From Bdellovibrionales bacterium (GTDB taxonomy: Bacteria > Bdellovibrionota > Bacteriovoracia > Bacteriovoracales > Bacteriovoracaceae), in NCBI GenBank assembly GCA_018646675.1, contig JABGUH010000046.1:1-64000 (forward strand): a DNA stretch of 64,000 nt, written 5' to 3'. The notes under the pieces are model-generated. The model was not told where the DNA came from. It saw only the letters and a program-made list of their open reading frames with translations, and searched no databases. Within the stretch, counting starts at the first letter, position 1. Each line of letters opens with the position of its first letter. Below, one piece after another: positions 1-7,511 of this stretch. The position numbers and the translations under genes are program-made.

Positions 1-106
1 AATTTCAGGCAGGATAAAAATTCATCAACAGTGTGGCAAGACTGTTTAAAAGCTGCAGTTATAAATATCATCTACCTAGTTGGTCATGATCTAAGATGGG
101 GGACGG
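1..106. repeat. 106-bp direct repeat, copy 1
   Basis: The first 106 bases recur without mismatch at 289-394, offset by 288 bp. The window edge cuts the left side, so this copy may be longer. Identity stops after 'ggacgg': copy 1 continues with a GC-rich segment, copy 2 with the leader of the transposase gene. The repeat has no long ORF. It lies just upstream of a REP-associated transposase, so it may be a substrate or by-product of that enzyme, but no clear REP hairpin is visible in it. Confidence 0.9.
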
Positions 107-288
107 CCCTGCCTGTTTGGTTGGGCGGCCGCCCCGATTTAGTTGCCAGTATTTCTAACCATAACTACAAAAGCTCTCTTAATTTGTAACAAAGACCCAC
201 CAGGAAATAACTGTAAAATAAGCCGATGAGCTAAAAAGAGGTTCAATATAACGATAGCGCTGATTAATGTCATCGACCTGCTCTTATC
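107..288. other. Spacer between direct repeats with GC palindrome
   Basis: This 182-bp spacer has no convincing gene. At 123-134 it carries a perfect 12-bp palindrome, gggcggccgccc, much richer in G+C than its surroundings. The rest is AT-rich. Together with the two repeat copies, the first 468 bases hold no supported gene. Confidence 0.5.
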
Positions 289-394
289 AATTTCAGGCAG
301 GATAAAAATTCATCAACAGTGTGGCAAGACTGTTTAAAAGCTGCAGTTATAAATATCATCTACCTAGTTGGTCATGATCTAAGATGGGGGACGG
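289..394. repeat. 106-bp direct repeat, copy 2
   Basis: Exact second copy of the sequence at 1-106. It ends 74 bp before the transposase start codon, so the promoter or leader of that gene lies partly inside the repeat. Confidence 0.9.
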
Positions 395-468
395 TTTAGC
401 TGGGAAAGCTTTAAAAAGATACGCCGAAAATAGATTGACTTGCAATACTAGATATGGTTTAAGAGGAC

Positions 469-1137
469 ATGAGAAAAAAGCAGTTAGCCTTAAGTCTGCC
501 CACCCGTGGTCGTCCTAGGAAGAAAGGGGATGTTCATAAGACTAAAGATGGTAAAATCGCCCATATCGAACGTCCTAAAATGGATCGGAACACCCCAGTT
601 CACATCAACATAAAAGTGCATAAAAATATACCGAATCTACGGCAAAAAACTTTTTACCGTTTTTTCAGACAGGCAGTAATTAAGGCTCGCATTCAGGGAG
701 TAAGGGTGATTCACTTTGCAATCGTCAAAAATCATCTACACCTTTTAGTTGAAGCCCAGGATAATCAGAGTTTAAGCCGTGGAGTGCGCTCCCTGCTTAT
801 TAGCTATGCCATGAGAATCAATCGCCACTTAGGACGCAAGGGGGGTATCTTTACAGACCGCTTTAACATGGAGGTGATCAAGTTTCCCAAGAGGATGCGC
901 TACCTTTTGGCCTACATCTTTAAAAATAGTGCCAAACACCAGAAAATAGCCTTTACGGTAGATGGTTACTCCTCGATGCCAATTTTCAAAGAGGACAAGA
1001 GGCTCTTTGGTCGCAAAATCGCCACCAAATGGAGTAGATCAGTGGGAACTAGATTACAAAAAACCCTGCAAGAATTCCTATCACCGCCCAAAAGTTGGCT
1101 GGCCCAAAGCGGCTGGAAACAGCAAACGGCGATTTGA
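469..1137 (+). CDS. REP-associated tyrosine (Y1) transposase
   Basis: This is a single-strand DNA transposase of the Y1_Tnp/RAYT family, which nicks and rejoins DNA at small hairpins through a covalent tyrosine intermediate. The HUH metal motif is visible as H89-L-H91 in 'KNHLHLLVE', and the candidate nucleophile is Y149 in 'LLAYIFKN'. The first 40 residues are basic. The C-terminus keeps a 'P..SWL...GW' ending common in proteobacterial members. At 222 residues it looks complete. The start is the ATG after 'aagaggac'. A 106-bp direct repeat lies just upstream. RAYTs are often domesticated single-copy genes, so activity cannot be judged here. Confidence 0.88.
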   Translation: MRKKQLALSLPTRGRPRKKGDVHKTKDGKIAHIERPKMDRNTPVHINIKVHKNIPNLRQKTFYRFFRQAVIKARIQGVRVIHFAIVKNHLHLLVEAQDNQSLSRGVRSLLISYAMRINRHLGRKGGIFTDRFNMEVIKFPKRMRYLLAYIFKNSAKHQKIAFTVDGYSSMPIFKEDKRLFGRKIATKWSRSVGTRLQKTLQEFLSPPKSWLAQSGWKQQTAI

Positions 1138-1304
1138 TAGGGGATTTACCGTAATTTGGGCCACATTCAAATTAACACAGCCAGTGCATATTACCGTAAT
1201 AACAATCAATTAGCTCATATCTTAACTTATGTAGTTGGAGCAACCAGCCGATAACTATAAAATGGTAAAGTGATACTTTAGATAACTTATTTTAGGGATA
1301 GTTA

Positions 1305-2993
1305 ATGAGGTCAATTCAGACAGTAGTGACATTTCTAAGCATCCTGATGTTGCTAATAATGCCAACCGTTCAGATCAAGTTGGAACTTAATAGTTACTCA
1401 ATACAAATTGAGAGCTCACTCTACGCTCAAGAGGGTGGTGGAACCTATCAGGGAGAGAAGACTGATGAAGCCAGTGCTATGGCCCTGCTCACCATGTTAG
1501 CAGTGGCACTAGTTTCAGTCGGGTTGATCAAGTGGTGTCCGACCAAACCAACCGACGTCTGGCTGGCGATTGCTGCCGGTGTCGCCTACTTAGGTGGTGA
1601 AGCTTACAGCATGATCTCGATGAAGAAACTCAAGTACGACAGTATTGAGTATGATGGCACTTTAGAGGATGCCAATGTTAAGACCCTAGAAGACGAAAAG
1701 AGCTCCTATGAGGATGTACTCAAAATAGCTAAGACCAAAAAAATGTTTATTATGGCAGCAGCAGCTGGGTATACAGCAGCGGCGGCAATGGCGGCGTCAT
1801 TAAGTTTTAACCCAAAAGACCTTGCTGCATCTGCTAGCTGTGGTGCTGGAGATGAAATAGCAGCAGATAAAGTAACAATTGACAAAGGAGATGCAGCTGC
1901 AATTCCAGACGCAGAAGATGATGCGACTAACATGGTTGAAAGCTCCGCAACAGACGGTATTGGTCTAGAGAAGATGGGAGCCTTCAAGCTAATCGTCCTT
2001 AAGATAAAGCATAAGGTCCAAAAATTTATCCAAGACCCATTAAACCGCTCCATCCTATTCGGCTCCTTTGCCGCCATCGCCTACATGGCGATGAAGGCTG
2101 TCGATAAGATGATTAAGAAGTTGGAGAAGAATATTAAGATGGTTGAGGAGATTTTGGCGAATCTTCGGGAGAGGGCGGCGAGTGCCAAGAGTATTGCGAG
2201 TGGTGGGCCGACGATACAGGGGATTAGTATGATTCAGGTAGTACCACTTGAAGAGTTAAAAAAGCTGGGGATGCATAAGCTGGCCAAGAAGCTGCCCTGT
2301 GTGGAAATGGTAAATGGCAAGTGTGTCTCTGTTGCAGCCTCGATTAAGAACGATCAACGTACCATTAGCCTGTTGGGCAGTAATTTTGCGGGTGCTGCAG
2401 ATCTAATCGGCAGTATCTCAGATAATATTCAGGGATCTCAAAAGTTGACCCAGAGGCTACTAGATGATGCTGCTAAACTTGGCGGCAAGGGTGCAATGCT
2501 AAAGCGTAAGCTTAAAAAGATTCGGGAACTGGTCAATCAGAAAGAGAGAAAAGAGGGCCGACGACCGACTAACTTCACTCAACAAGAGAAGAGGCTAAAC
2601 GGGGCGATTATTCGATCCGTTCGACGCTCTCTCAAGAAATCAGGCACTAGCGCCAGTAAAATACTGGGAACAGGCACCTCACAGAGCAGTGCTAATGAGA
2701 AGGAGAGTGTCAAAAAGGAGAAGGAGTCAAAGATTCCCAAGATGAGTGCTGCCAAAGGGGCCAAAAAGGGGAGTAAGGCGGCCCCGCAGTTTGACTTCAC
2801 TCTAGATGAAGATCAGCAGAGCGGCAGTACGGAATTTGCAGGAGATCTGCCCTCTACAGAGGATTTTGAGATCACCGCCCAGGATATTGAACAGCGCTCT
2901 GATGTCTCCATATTTGAACAGATCAGCTCCCGATACATTCGTTCTGGAATCCCCAAATTATTTGAAAAAAGCGCTGCCGAGCTAAAAAAGTAG
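1305..2993 (+). CDS. Large exported/membrane protein of unknown function
   Basis: I do not recognise this 562-residue protein. It has an N-terminal signal or anchor (residues about 5-25), then hydrophobic segments near 60-78, 84-104, 147-167 (alanine-rich) and 248-268. A long polar tail follows, rich in Lys, Glu and Ser, with a coiled-coil-like stretch at about 265-290. Two Cys occur in 'PCVEMVNGKC'. The ATG at 1305 has AGGGA six bases upstream. Its size, several membrane segments and charged tail suggest an envelope scaffold or secretion-associated protein, but that is only inference. The next gene (HU) appears to have its own promoter. Confidence 0.75.
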   Translation: MRSIQTVVTFLSILMLLIMPTVQIKLELNSYSIQIESSLYAQEGGGTYQGEKTDEASAMALLTMLAVALVSVGLIKWCPTKPTDVWLAIAAGVAYLGGEAYSMISMKKLKYDSIEYDGTLEDANVKTLEDEKSSYEDVLKIAKTKKMFIMAAAAGYTAAAAMAASLSFNPKDLAASASCGAGDEIAADKVTIDKGDAAAIPDAEDDATNMVESSATDGIGLEKMGAFKLIVLKIKHKVQKFIQDPLNRSILFGSFAAIAYMAMKAVDKMIKKLEKNIKMVEEILANLRERAASAKSIASGGPTIQGISMIQVVPLEELKKLGMHKLAKKLPCVEMVNGKCVSVAASIKNDQRTISLLGSNFAGAADLIGSISDNIQGSQKLTQRLLDDAAKLGGKGAMLKRKLKKIRELVNQKERKEGRRPTNFTQQEKRLNGAIIRSVRRSLKKSGTSASKILGTGTSQSSANEKESVKKEKESKIPKMSAAKGAKKGSKAAPQFDFTLDEDQQSGSTEFAGDLPSTEDFEITAQDIEQRSDVSIFEQISSRYIRSGIPKLFEKSAAELKK

Positions 2994-3038
2994 TTTACGC
3001 TTCCCAAAAACTACCTGATAATTTCACTACAGCTTTAG

Positions 3039-3047
3039 TGTTAATAT
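3039..3047 (+). promoter_or_regulatory. Extended -10 promoter for the HU gene
   Basis: TG at 3039-3040, one base, then TAATAT at 3042-3047 form an extended -10 box. There is no good -35 hexamer, as is usual for extended -10 promoters. A start site near 3054 would leave a short leader before the HU ATG at 3076. Confidence 0.45.
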
Positions 3048-3075
3048 CAATGTTCCATAACCACAGGGAGTGAGA

Positions 3076-3354
3076 ATGAACAGAAAAGAGTTACTAGAAA
3101 GTATATTGAAAACCAAAGAGTGTACCGGCTGGACCAAGAAGGATGCCGATAATTTTCTAACCGCCACCATCGACACAATCAGAAAAAGTGTTAAAAAAGG
3201 CGATGATGTCTCTTTGATCGGCTTTGGAACTTTCACTAAAGTTAGAAGAAAAGCGAGAAGTGGAGTTAATCCATCAACCGGTGAAAAGATTAAAATTAAG
3301 GCCAAGACTCTTCCAAAATTCCGTCCAGGAAAAGCTTGGAAAGAGATGATGTAA
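3076..3354 (+). CDS. HU/IHF-family DNA-binding protein
   Basis: A 92-residue nucleoid protein of the HU/IHF fold that bends DNA as a dimer. Visible family signatures are 'GFGTF' near residue 50, the basic beta-arm with 'NPSTGEKIKI' (intercalating Pro near residue 66) and the C-terminal 'PKFRPGKAWKE'. An in-frame GTG lies two codons upstream, but ATG 3076 is preferred because AGGGAG (3065-3070) sits five bases before it. The gene is monocistronic, with an extended -10 upstream and a strong intrinsic terminator downstream. HU and IHF cannot be told apart from this alone. Confidence 0.95.
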   Translation: MNRKELLESILKTKECTGWTKKDADNFLTATIDTIRKSVKKGDDVSLIGFGTFTKVRRKARSGVNPSTGEKIKIKAKTLPKFRPGKAWKEMM

Positions 3355-3365
3355 TAAAGCTTATC

Positions 3366-3397
3366 GCCAAGAGGGATCTTCCCTCTTGGCTTTTTTT
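3366..3397 (+). terminator. Intrinsic terminator after HU gene
   Basis: Perfect 11-bp stem gccaagaggga/tccctcttggc with loop 'tct', followed by seven T. It lies between the HU gene and the convergent ppx/gppA-like gene, whose stop codon (3396-3398) overlaps its T-run. Confidence 0.95.
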
Positions 3398-4415
3398 AGT
3401 CTCGCCTTAACAGTACCCCATCGGCCATATTAACCTTCATCACATCAACCCGATCAATATTTAATCCCAACATGTAACCAACAACCAACATCAGATTTGT
3501 CACTTCCGTGGCCGCATAGGCAGAGTCTAACTGTTGATCACTCAACTTCATCCCAGCCATCGCGGCCAGATAGAGCTGCTTGCGTCGGTAATAACTCTGC
3601 TGAGGAGCAACCCGATTGCGTACACTGTAGTAGTGAACCCCACCAATCCCCACCACCTGGGCACCAGAGGTTAAAATCTGCTTAAGCTCTTTTGGAACAC
3701 TCTGTTTGGCACTTTTCTGTGCCAGGGTAATCCCCTGCTCTCCCCTAGCACCAATTGGATTTGGACTTTTGACCCGCATTAGATCCATGCCCAAAATATC
3801 TCTGATTACTTGGCGCTTAAAACTAACTGATGCCAACTTGCCCTGATAAACAAGAAAATTATTAGTGTCACGGGCAGTTATCTGCATGCTCCCGCCACCA
3901 ATATCCCATACTACCAATTTACGGCCACTAAATGGACCTGGCAGCTCAAACCTTGACTCCACTGCGAGGTAGCCTAAAATCGCCTCCTGTCGCTGGGAGA
4001 TTATTTTTACGAGAATACCACTTCTTTTTAGAATCTGCTTAACCACCAGACTCCCATTGGTCGCTCGACGAAATGCCGAGGTGGCCACGCCGACAAACTC
4101 TGTCGCCCCGACATCGACTGCCAGAACCTTTAACTCTAAAAGAGCGTTGATTCCACGATCTACAATGCTTTGGGGCAGCTGACCCTGTTGATTGGAAGCC
4201 AATGCATCGTTATAAGCCACCTTACGAGCTTGTCGCAGCAAAACGCTGACAATTAACTGCTGACAGATATCAATTTTTGCTACCACCATTTTAGTAGCAC
4301 CGGAACCCACATCAAAGGCGGCGCGAGTGCGGTTACAATTTTCAGCTCCCGCTGCGGCAGCCAGTACACTCCAGATAAATATCAGAGCAACTAAAATATT
4401 TCTGTTGACACTCAC
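3396..4415 (-). CDS. Exported Ppx/GppA-family phosphatase-like protein
   Basis: Ppx/GppA proteins hydrolyse polyphosphate or pppGpp, normally in the cytoplasm. Family motifs are clear: 'AFDVGSGATKM' (33-43), 'ATSAFRRATNG' (111-121), 'IISQRQEA' (138-145) and 'WDIGGGSMQI' (170-179). The first 24 residues form a typical signal peptide (hydrophobic core, then AAAAGA), so this copy is probably periplasmic. The catalytic segment, usually 'xEEA', keeps one Glu here (E144). At 339 residues only the two-lobe ASKHA core is present; the C-terminal HD-like domain of long Ppx enzymes is absent. The start is GTG with GGAG upstream. Catalysis is plausible but unproven. Confidence 0.85.
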   Translation of the reverse strand: MSVNRNILVALIFIWSVLAAAAGAENCNRTRAAFDVGSGATKMVVAKIDICQQLIVSVLLRQARKVAYNDALASNQQGQLPQSIVDRGINALLELKVLAVDVGATEFVGVATSAFRRATNGSLVVKQILKRSGILVKIISQRQEAILGYLAVESRFELPGPFSGRKLVVWDIGGGSMQITARDTNNFLVYQGKLASVSFKRQVIRDILGMDLMRVKSPNPIGARGEQGITLAQKSAKQSVPKELKQILTSGAQVVGIGGVHYYSVRNRVAPQQSYYRRKQLYLAAMAGMKLSDQQLDSAYAATEVTNLMLVVGYMLGLNIDRVDVMKVNMADGVLLRRD

Positions 4416-4442
4416 AATACAACTCCAACGACTAGAATAGTT

Positions 4443-4901
4443 TTACCGATGTTTGTTCTTCTCCAAAAGATCCAGCATCTTCCGATTATTACTCTCTTGG
4501 GCCAATTGATGAACTGTGCAGTTGTGTGAACCGACGATGGTGGGATCAGCTCCGGAATTTAGCAGGGCCTTAAAAATCAGGTTGTCATCCATTTCTAAGG
4601 CCAGCATTAGTAGCGTTCGACCATTAACTAAACCATTCAGTTGGACACCTCGTGCAATCAGCAGATTTACTGTTTTAAGATCACGACTAATTATTGCCTT
4701 ATGTATCGGCTCCTCTTGATTACAATCCTTTCTATTTACAGGGACGTGACAATCCAATAGACATTGCACCAGAAGTGAGTTACCAGAGCGAGCAGCAAAA
4801 TGCATGCAACACTGTCCACTATCATTTAATTTATCAATTACTGCTCCATTTTGAAGCAGACGACGCACAACCTCTAGATCCCCCTGTGAGCAGTAGATCA
4901 T
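4443..4901 (-). CDS. Ankyrin-repeat protein (frame continues upstream)
   Basis: At least four ankyrin repeats are visible, with phrases such as 'GQCCMHFAARSGN', 'EEPIHKAIISRD' and 'GRTLLMLALEMD'. These are protein-binding repeats. The first ATG is at 4901, but the same frame stays open to 5030 and encodes more ankyrin sequence before that ATG, including 'NGLTPLM' directly abutting it. No ATG, GTG or TTG exists in this extension, which overlaps the 3' end of the response-regulator gene in the -1 frame. The ATG product would therefore start in mid-repeat. The natural product is probably a C-terminal extension of the regulator made by frameshifting, or a single gene broken by a one-base indel. 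Confidence 0.75.
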   Translation of the reverse strand: MIYCSQGDLEVVRRLLQNGAVIDKLNDSGQCCMHFAARSGNSLLVQCLLDCHVPVNRKDCNQEEPIHKAIISRDLKTVNLLIARGVQLNGLVNGRTLLMLALEMDDNLIFKALLNSGADPTIVGSHNCTVHQLAQESNNRKMLDLLEKNKHR

Positions 4902-4975
4902 GAGTGGGGTTAATCCATTTGCACTTTGAAGGTTAGGATTATCTCTTAATATTTGCTTAATGGTAACATCATTAA

Positions 4976-6070
4976 TTAGTGAATCAAAAATAGCTCCACT
5001 CTTTTTTGCCTGAAACGAGCAGCATTGTCGTCAGCAACGCTAGGCGAGTCCACTTTTTCCGTTTGATTATCATCTGAATCGTTTTCTAAAACGACGTTAA
5101 TACCTTCCAACACTGGATGTAACGTTGGTAGTGTTTTTAGATAGCTCTCTATTTGATGTAGGTAGTTATCTTCTCCTCGTTTTAAAATATCTAGGATCAA
5201 ATTATGAATTGCCTGCAGTCTCTTATCTCCGACTGGATGCTTAGCATCCGAATTTATATCAGAATATATGCATAATTCATCTATCCAACCAGAAGCGTAA
5301 AAATTAAAAATATAGTTTAGTGATTTTACAAACTCCCCCTTACTAAAAGGTTTTTTTATCACCCCTAGCACCATTACCCCTTTTTTCATAATAGTGTCCG
5401 AATTATTTTTATTGATATAGGAGCTGGTTACAAGTACTGGCAAGCCAAAATTTAAATCATCACAGGTAGTTTGATCTAAATACTGTATCAGTGGCTGGCT
5501 GGTTTTATTCACTCCCAACACAATATCGGTGATCAAACACATAAACCGCCTAGTCTCTAACAATTTTTCTGCGGTCTCTACATTTGCGGCCTCAAACATG
5601 GAGTACCCTCCACGTTCCAGCTCCAGTTTCAATAGGAGACGAAATTCATAGTCATCATCTACAACTAAAATTTGTCGTGTTGGTAATTTAACTACTTGCT
5701 GACATAACTCATCGATTCCCACAGTAGGTGAAATAATTCCTACCACATTAGGATACTCCTTTTGGATTGAAGAGTAGTGTAAATTGTAATGGTTTCCAAT
5801 ACCAATAACAGCTAAATTGTGGTTCAAACCATTTGTACTCTGAATAAAAAGCAAGATGGAGATACTTCCATTGTTGTTTTCCGGATGGATCTCCATCATC
5901 ACACAGTCAAACTCCACACTCTTTAGCAAAGAGAGGGCATGTTCAAAATTCAGAGCACTTTGTGCCGCATGGCCCAGCATCGTCAACTCCAGACATATGG
6001 CATTTGCCCGGTCGACACGCGGTTCAATAACCAGCACTGATTTATGTTTTCTATTAGTTTCACTCAACAT
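4976..6070 (-). CDS. Response regulator with two receiver domains
   Basis: The 364-residue protein has two tandem CheY-like receiver domains (about 10-125 and 132-258) and a tail without a DNA-binding domain. The second receiver looks functional: acidic residues D138-D140 in 'LVVDDD', phosphoacceptor D182 in 'LITDIVLG', T215 and K240 in 'IKKPF'. The first is degenerate: the phosphoacceptor position is Glu (E60 in 'VMMEIHP') and the conserved Lys is missing. The start ATG has AAGG upstream. The frame ends at 4976, but an A6 run at 5002-5007 would allow a shift into the ankyrin frame. The output is therefore probably protein-protein interaction. The partner kinase is not adjacent. Confidence 0.88.
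   Translation of the reverse strand: MLSETNRKHKSVLVIEPRVDRANAICLELTMLGHAAQSALNFEHALSLLKSVEFDCVMMEIHPENNNGSISILLFIQSTNGLNHNLAVIGIGNHYNLHYSSIQKEYPNVVGIISPTVGIDELCQQVVKLPTRQILVVDDDYEFRLLLKLELERGGYSMFEAANVETAEKLLETRRFMCLITDIVLGVNKTSQPLIQYLDQTTCDDLNFGLPVLVTSSYINKNNSDTIMKKGVMVLGVIKKPFSKGEFVKSLNYIFNFYASGWIDELCIYSDINSDAKHPVGDKRLQAIHNLILDILKRGEDNYLHQIESYLKTLPTLHPVLEGINVVLENDSDDNQTEKVDSPSVADDNAARFRQKRVELFLIH
5002..5007 (-). other. A6 run at regulator/ankyrin frame junction
   Basis: Six consecutive A on the coding (minus) strand. The regulator frame reads CAA-AAA-AGA and the ankyrin frame reads GCA-AAA-AAG. A -1 slip, or one extra A, here joins the two reading frames into one protein with no intervening stop. 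Confidence 0.6.
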
Positions 6071-6105
6071 GTTACTGCCTTAAATTCACTTCATTTACCC
6101 GAATA

Positions 6106-6465
6106 TTATTTAGTATTGATAATCAACTCCTCAATTTCCATCGAGGTGGCATCTGCCTTGATTTTGATTGCCTCACCCTTATCGCGACTACTTTTTAAAG
6201 TCGAAAGAATAGAGTCATAATATTTTGAACCGCTTTTGAGGTAGTAGATACCAGCGTGAACTTTAAACATAATCCGATGACCGACAGTGTGTGCCTCCAA
6301 TCGGTAAACCGTATCGTGAATAATCACTTTTGCCTCCTGAGCAATAGTTCTGGATGGTTGAGTTGTCTTATCTGCCCCTCGCACTACTCCTAATGGTAAT
6401 ACCAGAGATAAAACAAGGAGTATAATTGTCATATTTACTATTCTCATATTTACTAAACCTATCAC
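6106..6465 (-). CDS. Small exported protein coupled to the deamidase gene
   Basis: This 119-residue protein has a signal peptide (about residues 1-30, ending near 'VRGAD') and a soluble domain of roughly 88 residues. I recognise no family. Its GTG start overlaps the TGA stop of the protein-glutaminase gene (GTGA), with GGGGG four bases upstream, so the two are almost certainly co-translated. Stable pairing with a potentially self-damaging secreted deamidase suggests a periplasmic inhibitor, immunity protein or folding factor, but nothing in the sequence proves this. Confidence 0.7.
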   Translation of the reverse strand: MIGLVNMRIVNMTIILLVLSLVLPLGVVRGADKTTQPSRTIAQEAKVIIHDTVYRLEAHTVGHRIMFKVHAGIYYLKSGSKYYDSILSTLKSSRDKGEAIKIKADATSMEIEELIINTK

Positions 6466-7289
6466 TGATCCCCCAATAATAACTCTTCCATTATTTTAGT
6501 GTTTTGCTCCCTTTGTTGGCGAATATGCTGTAACTTCAAATTATCCTGCATAGTCTTCTCCATATTCTCCACATCATCCTGATTATAATCTTTCATCTCA
6601 TGAGACTTTGTCGATGGAGAGTAGTTAAACCTTCTGGTCTGATATACCTCATCCCGTGCCCCATCTGCGTGGAGAGTCTGGATATCATACCACTCTTCGA
6701 CTGGCACCGGCCGATTAAAGATTGATGGATCAATAACATATACCTGATCCCTACCCTCGCCATCCCCCTTTACCTTTATAATTGGGGCGACGTGGTACCA
6801 CCACTCAACATAACCTTTGGGACTATTGCTAGTCTCCACCCTTAAATTCCCTTCAATAAAAACCTTTCCAGTAATTATCCCCTGCTGCTCCAGTAGGCGA
6901 GACATCTCATGCGCCCGTGCGTAGCATCCATCTTCAGGGTAGGCAAAGGGAATATGCTTCTGGGTGGCCATCTGGTGGAAGAGCTGATCGGCATGATCCA
7001 ATGTTACTACTGTAATCTCAATCTCTTTACCATTAACATCCTTAACTGATCCGGTGGCCATGCTACGATCAATTCTAAGCTCCTTACACTTAGAATATGT
7101 CAATGAGGTAGACCATGTGATCTCTTGCTGAACCTTTTCAAATAGATCTGGGATCTGACTCAGGTCATCTGATAATGTGTGATTATTACTGATATCAGGA
7201 ATAAGGGAGTAAACTCTACCTGAAAGAGCAAGTAGTAAAAATATTAAAATTAGGTATGACCTCATCAGCATAACTAATCGGTTGATCAC
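6462..7289 (-). CDS. Secreted protein-glutaminase-like deamidase
   Basis: Protein-glutaminases convert protein-bound glutamine to glutamate with a Cys-His-Asp triad on a papain/transglutaminase-like fold. The candidate triad is C122 in 'PEDGCYARAHEM', H166 in 'EWWYHVAP' and D187 in 'YVIDPSIFNRP'. The spacings (44 and 21) are close to those I recall for the Chryseobacterium enzyme (41 and 20). An N-terminal hydrophobic signal (about 10-28) points to export. Residues 30-110 may be a propeptide, since known enzymes are made as proenzymes, and a Gln/Glu-rich helical tail follows the catalytic domain. The GTG start has only a weak ribosome site. A 19-bp palindrome lies 30 bp upstream. Confidence 0.82.
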   Translation of the reverse strand: MINRLVMLMRSYLILIFLLLALSGRVYSLIPDISNNHTLSDDLSQIPDLFEKVQQEITWSTSLTYSKCKELRIDRSMATGSVKDVNGKEIEITVVTLDHADQLFHQMATQKHIPFAYPEDGCYARAHEMSRLLEQQGIITGKVFIEGNLRVETSNSPKGYVEWWYHVAPIIKVKGDGEGRDQVYVIDPSIFNRPVPVEEWYDIQTLHADGARDEVYQTRRFNYSPSTKSHEMKDYNQDDVENMEKTMQDNLKLQHIRQQREQNTKIMEELLLGDQ

Positions 7290-7319
7290 GCTTAATCCAT
7301 AAATAATTCCTCAATTATT

Positions 7320-7338
7320 CTGTCTATATTATAGACAG
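7320..7338 (-). promoter_or_regulatory. 19-bp palindromic operator over -10 box
   Basis: CTGTCTATA-T-TATAGACAG is a perfect 9-bp inverted repeat around one central base, 31-49 bp upstream of the deamidase start codon. On the minus strand it contains TATAAT (complement of 7328-7333), a perfect -10 hexamer. A dimeric repressor bound here would block that promoter. No good -35 was found. Confidence 0.6.
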
Positions 7339-7441
7339 TTGTGAAAATCTAAACAGTAATTAACGATGCATTCTCCATCCGAAATGCTCTAACCACTCTA
7401 TTTTATACATATCAGAGTCTTCACCCATGGAGTGTTAACCT

Positions 7442-7457
7442 TGGCACAGGTCATGCA
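7442..7457 (+). promoter_or_regulatory. Sigma-54-type -24/-12 promoter
   Basis: TGGCAC at 7442-7447 and ATGCA at 7453-7457 place GG and GC exactly ten bases apart, with one mismatch to the consensus TGGCAC-N5-TTGCA. It faces the lipoprotein gene starting at 7512 and would give a leader of about 45 nt. The activator and its enhancer site are not evident. Confidence 0.6.
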
Positions 7458-7511
7458 TTAGTTTAGGGCAAGGAGATAGTTATCCTTTTAGTAAACAACA
7501 GGGGAAAGAAA

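Noticed and set aside
123..134. GC-rich 12-bp palindrome as a REP element
   Set aside because: It is a single copy in the window and lacks the conserved foot tetranucleotide and hairpin layout of REP sequences.
962..1213. An 83-codon plus-strand ORF overlapping the end of the transposase gene
   Set aside because: It lies in another frame of a clear Y1 transposase, has no ribosome site and no family character.
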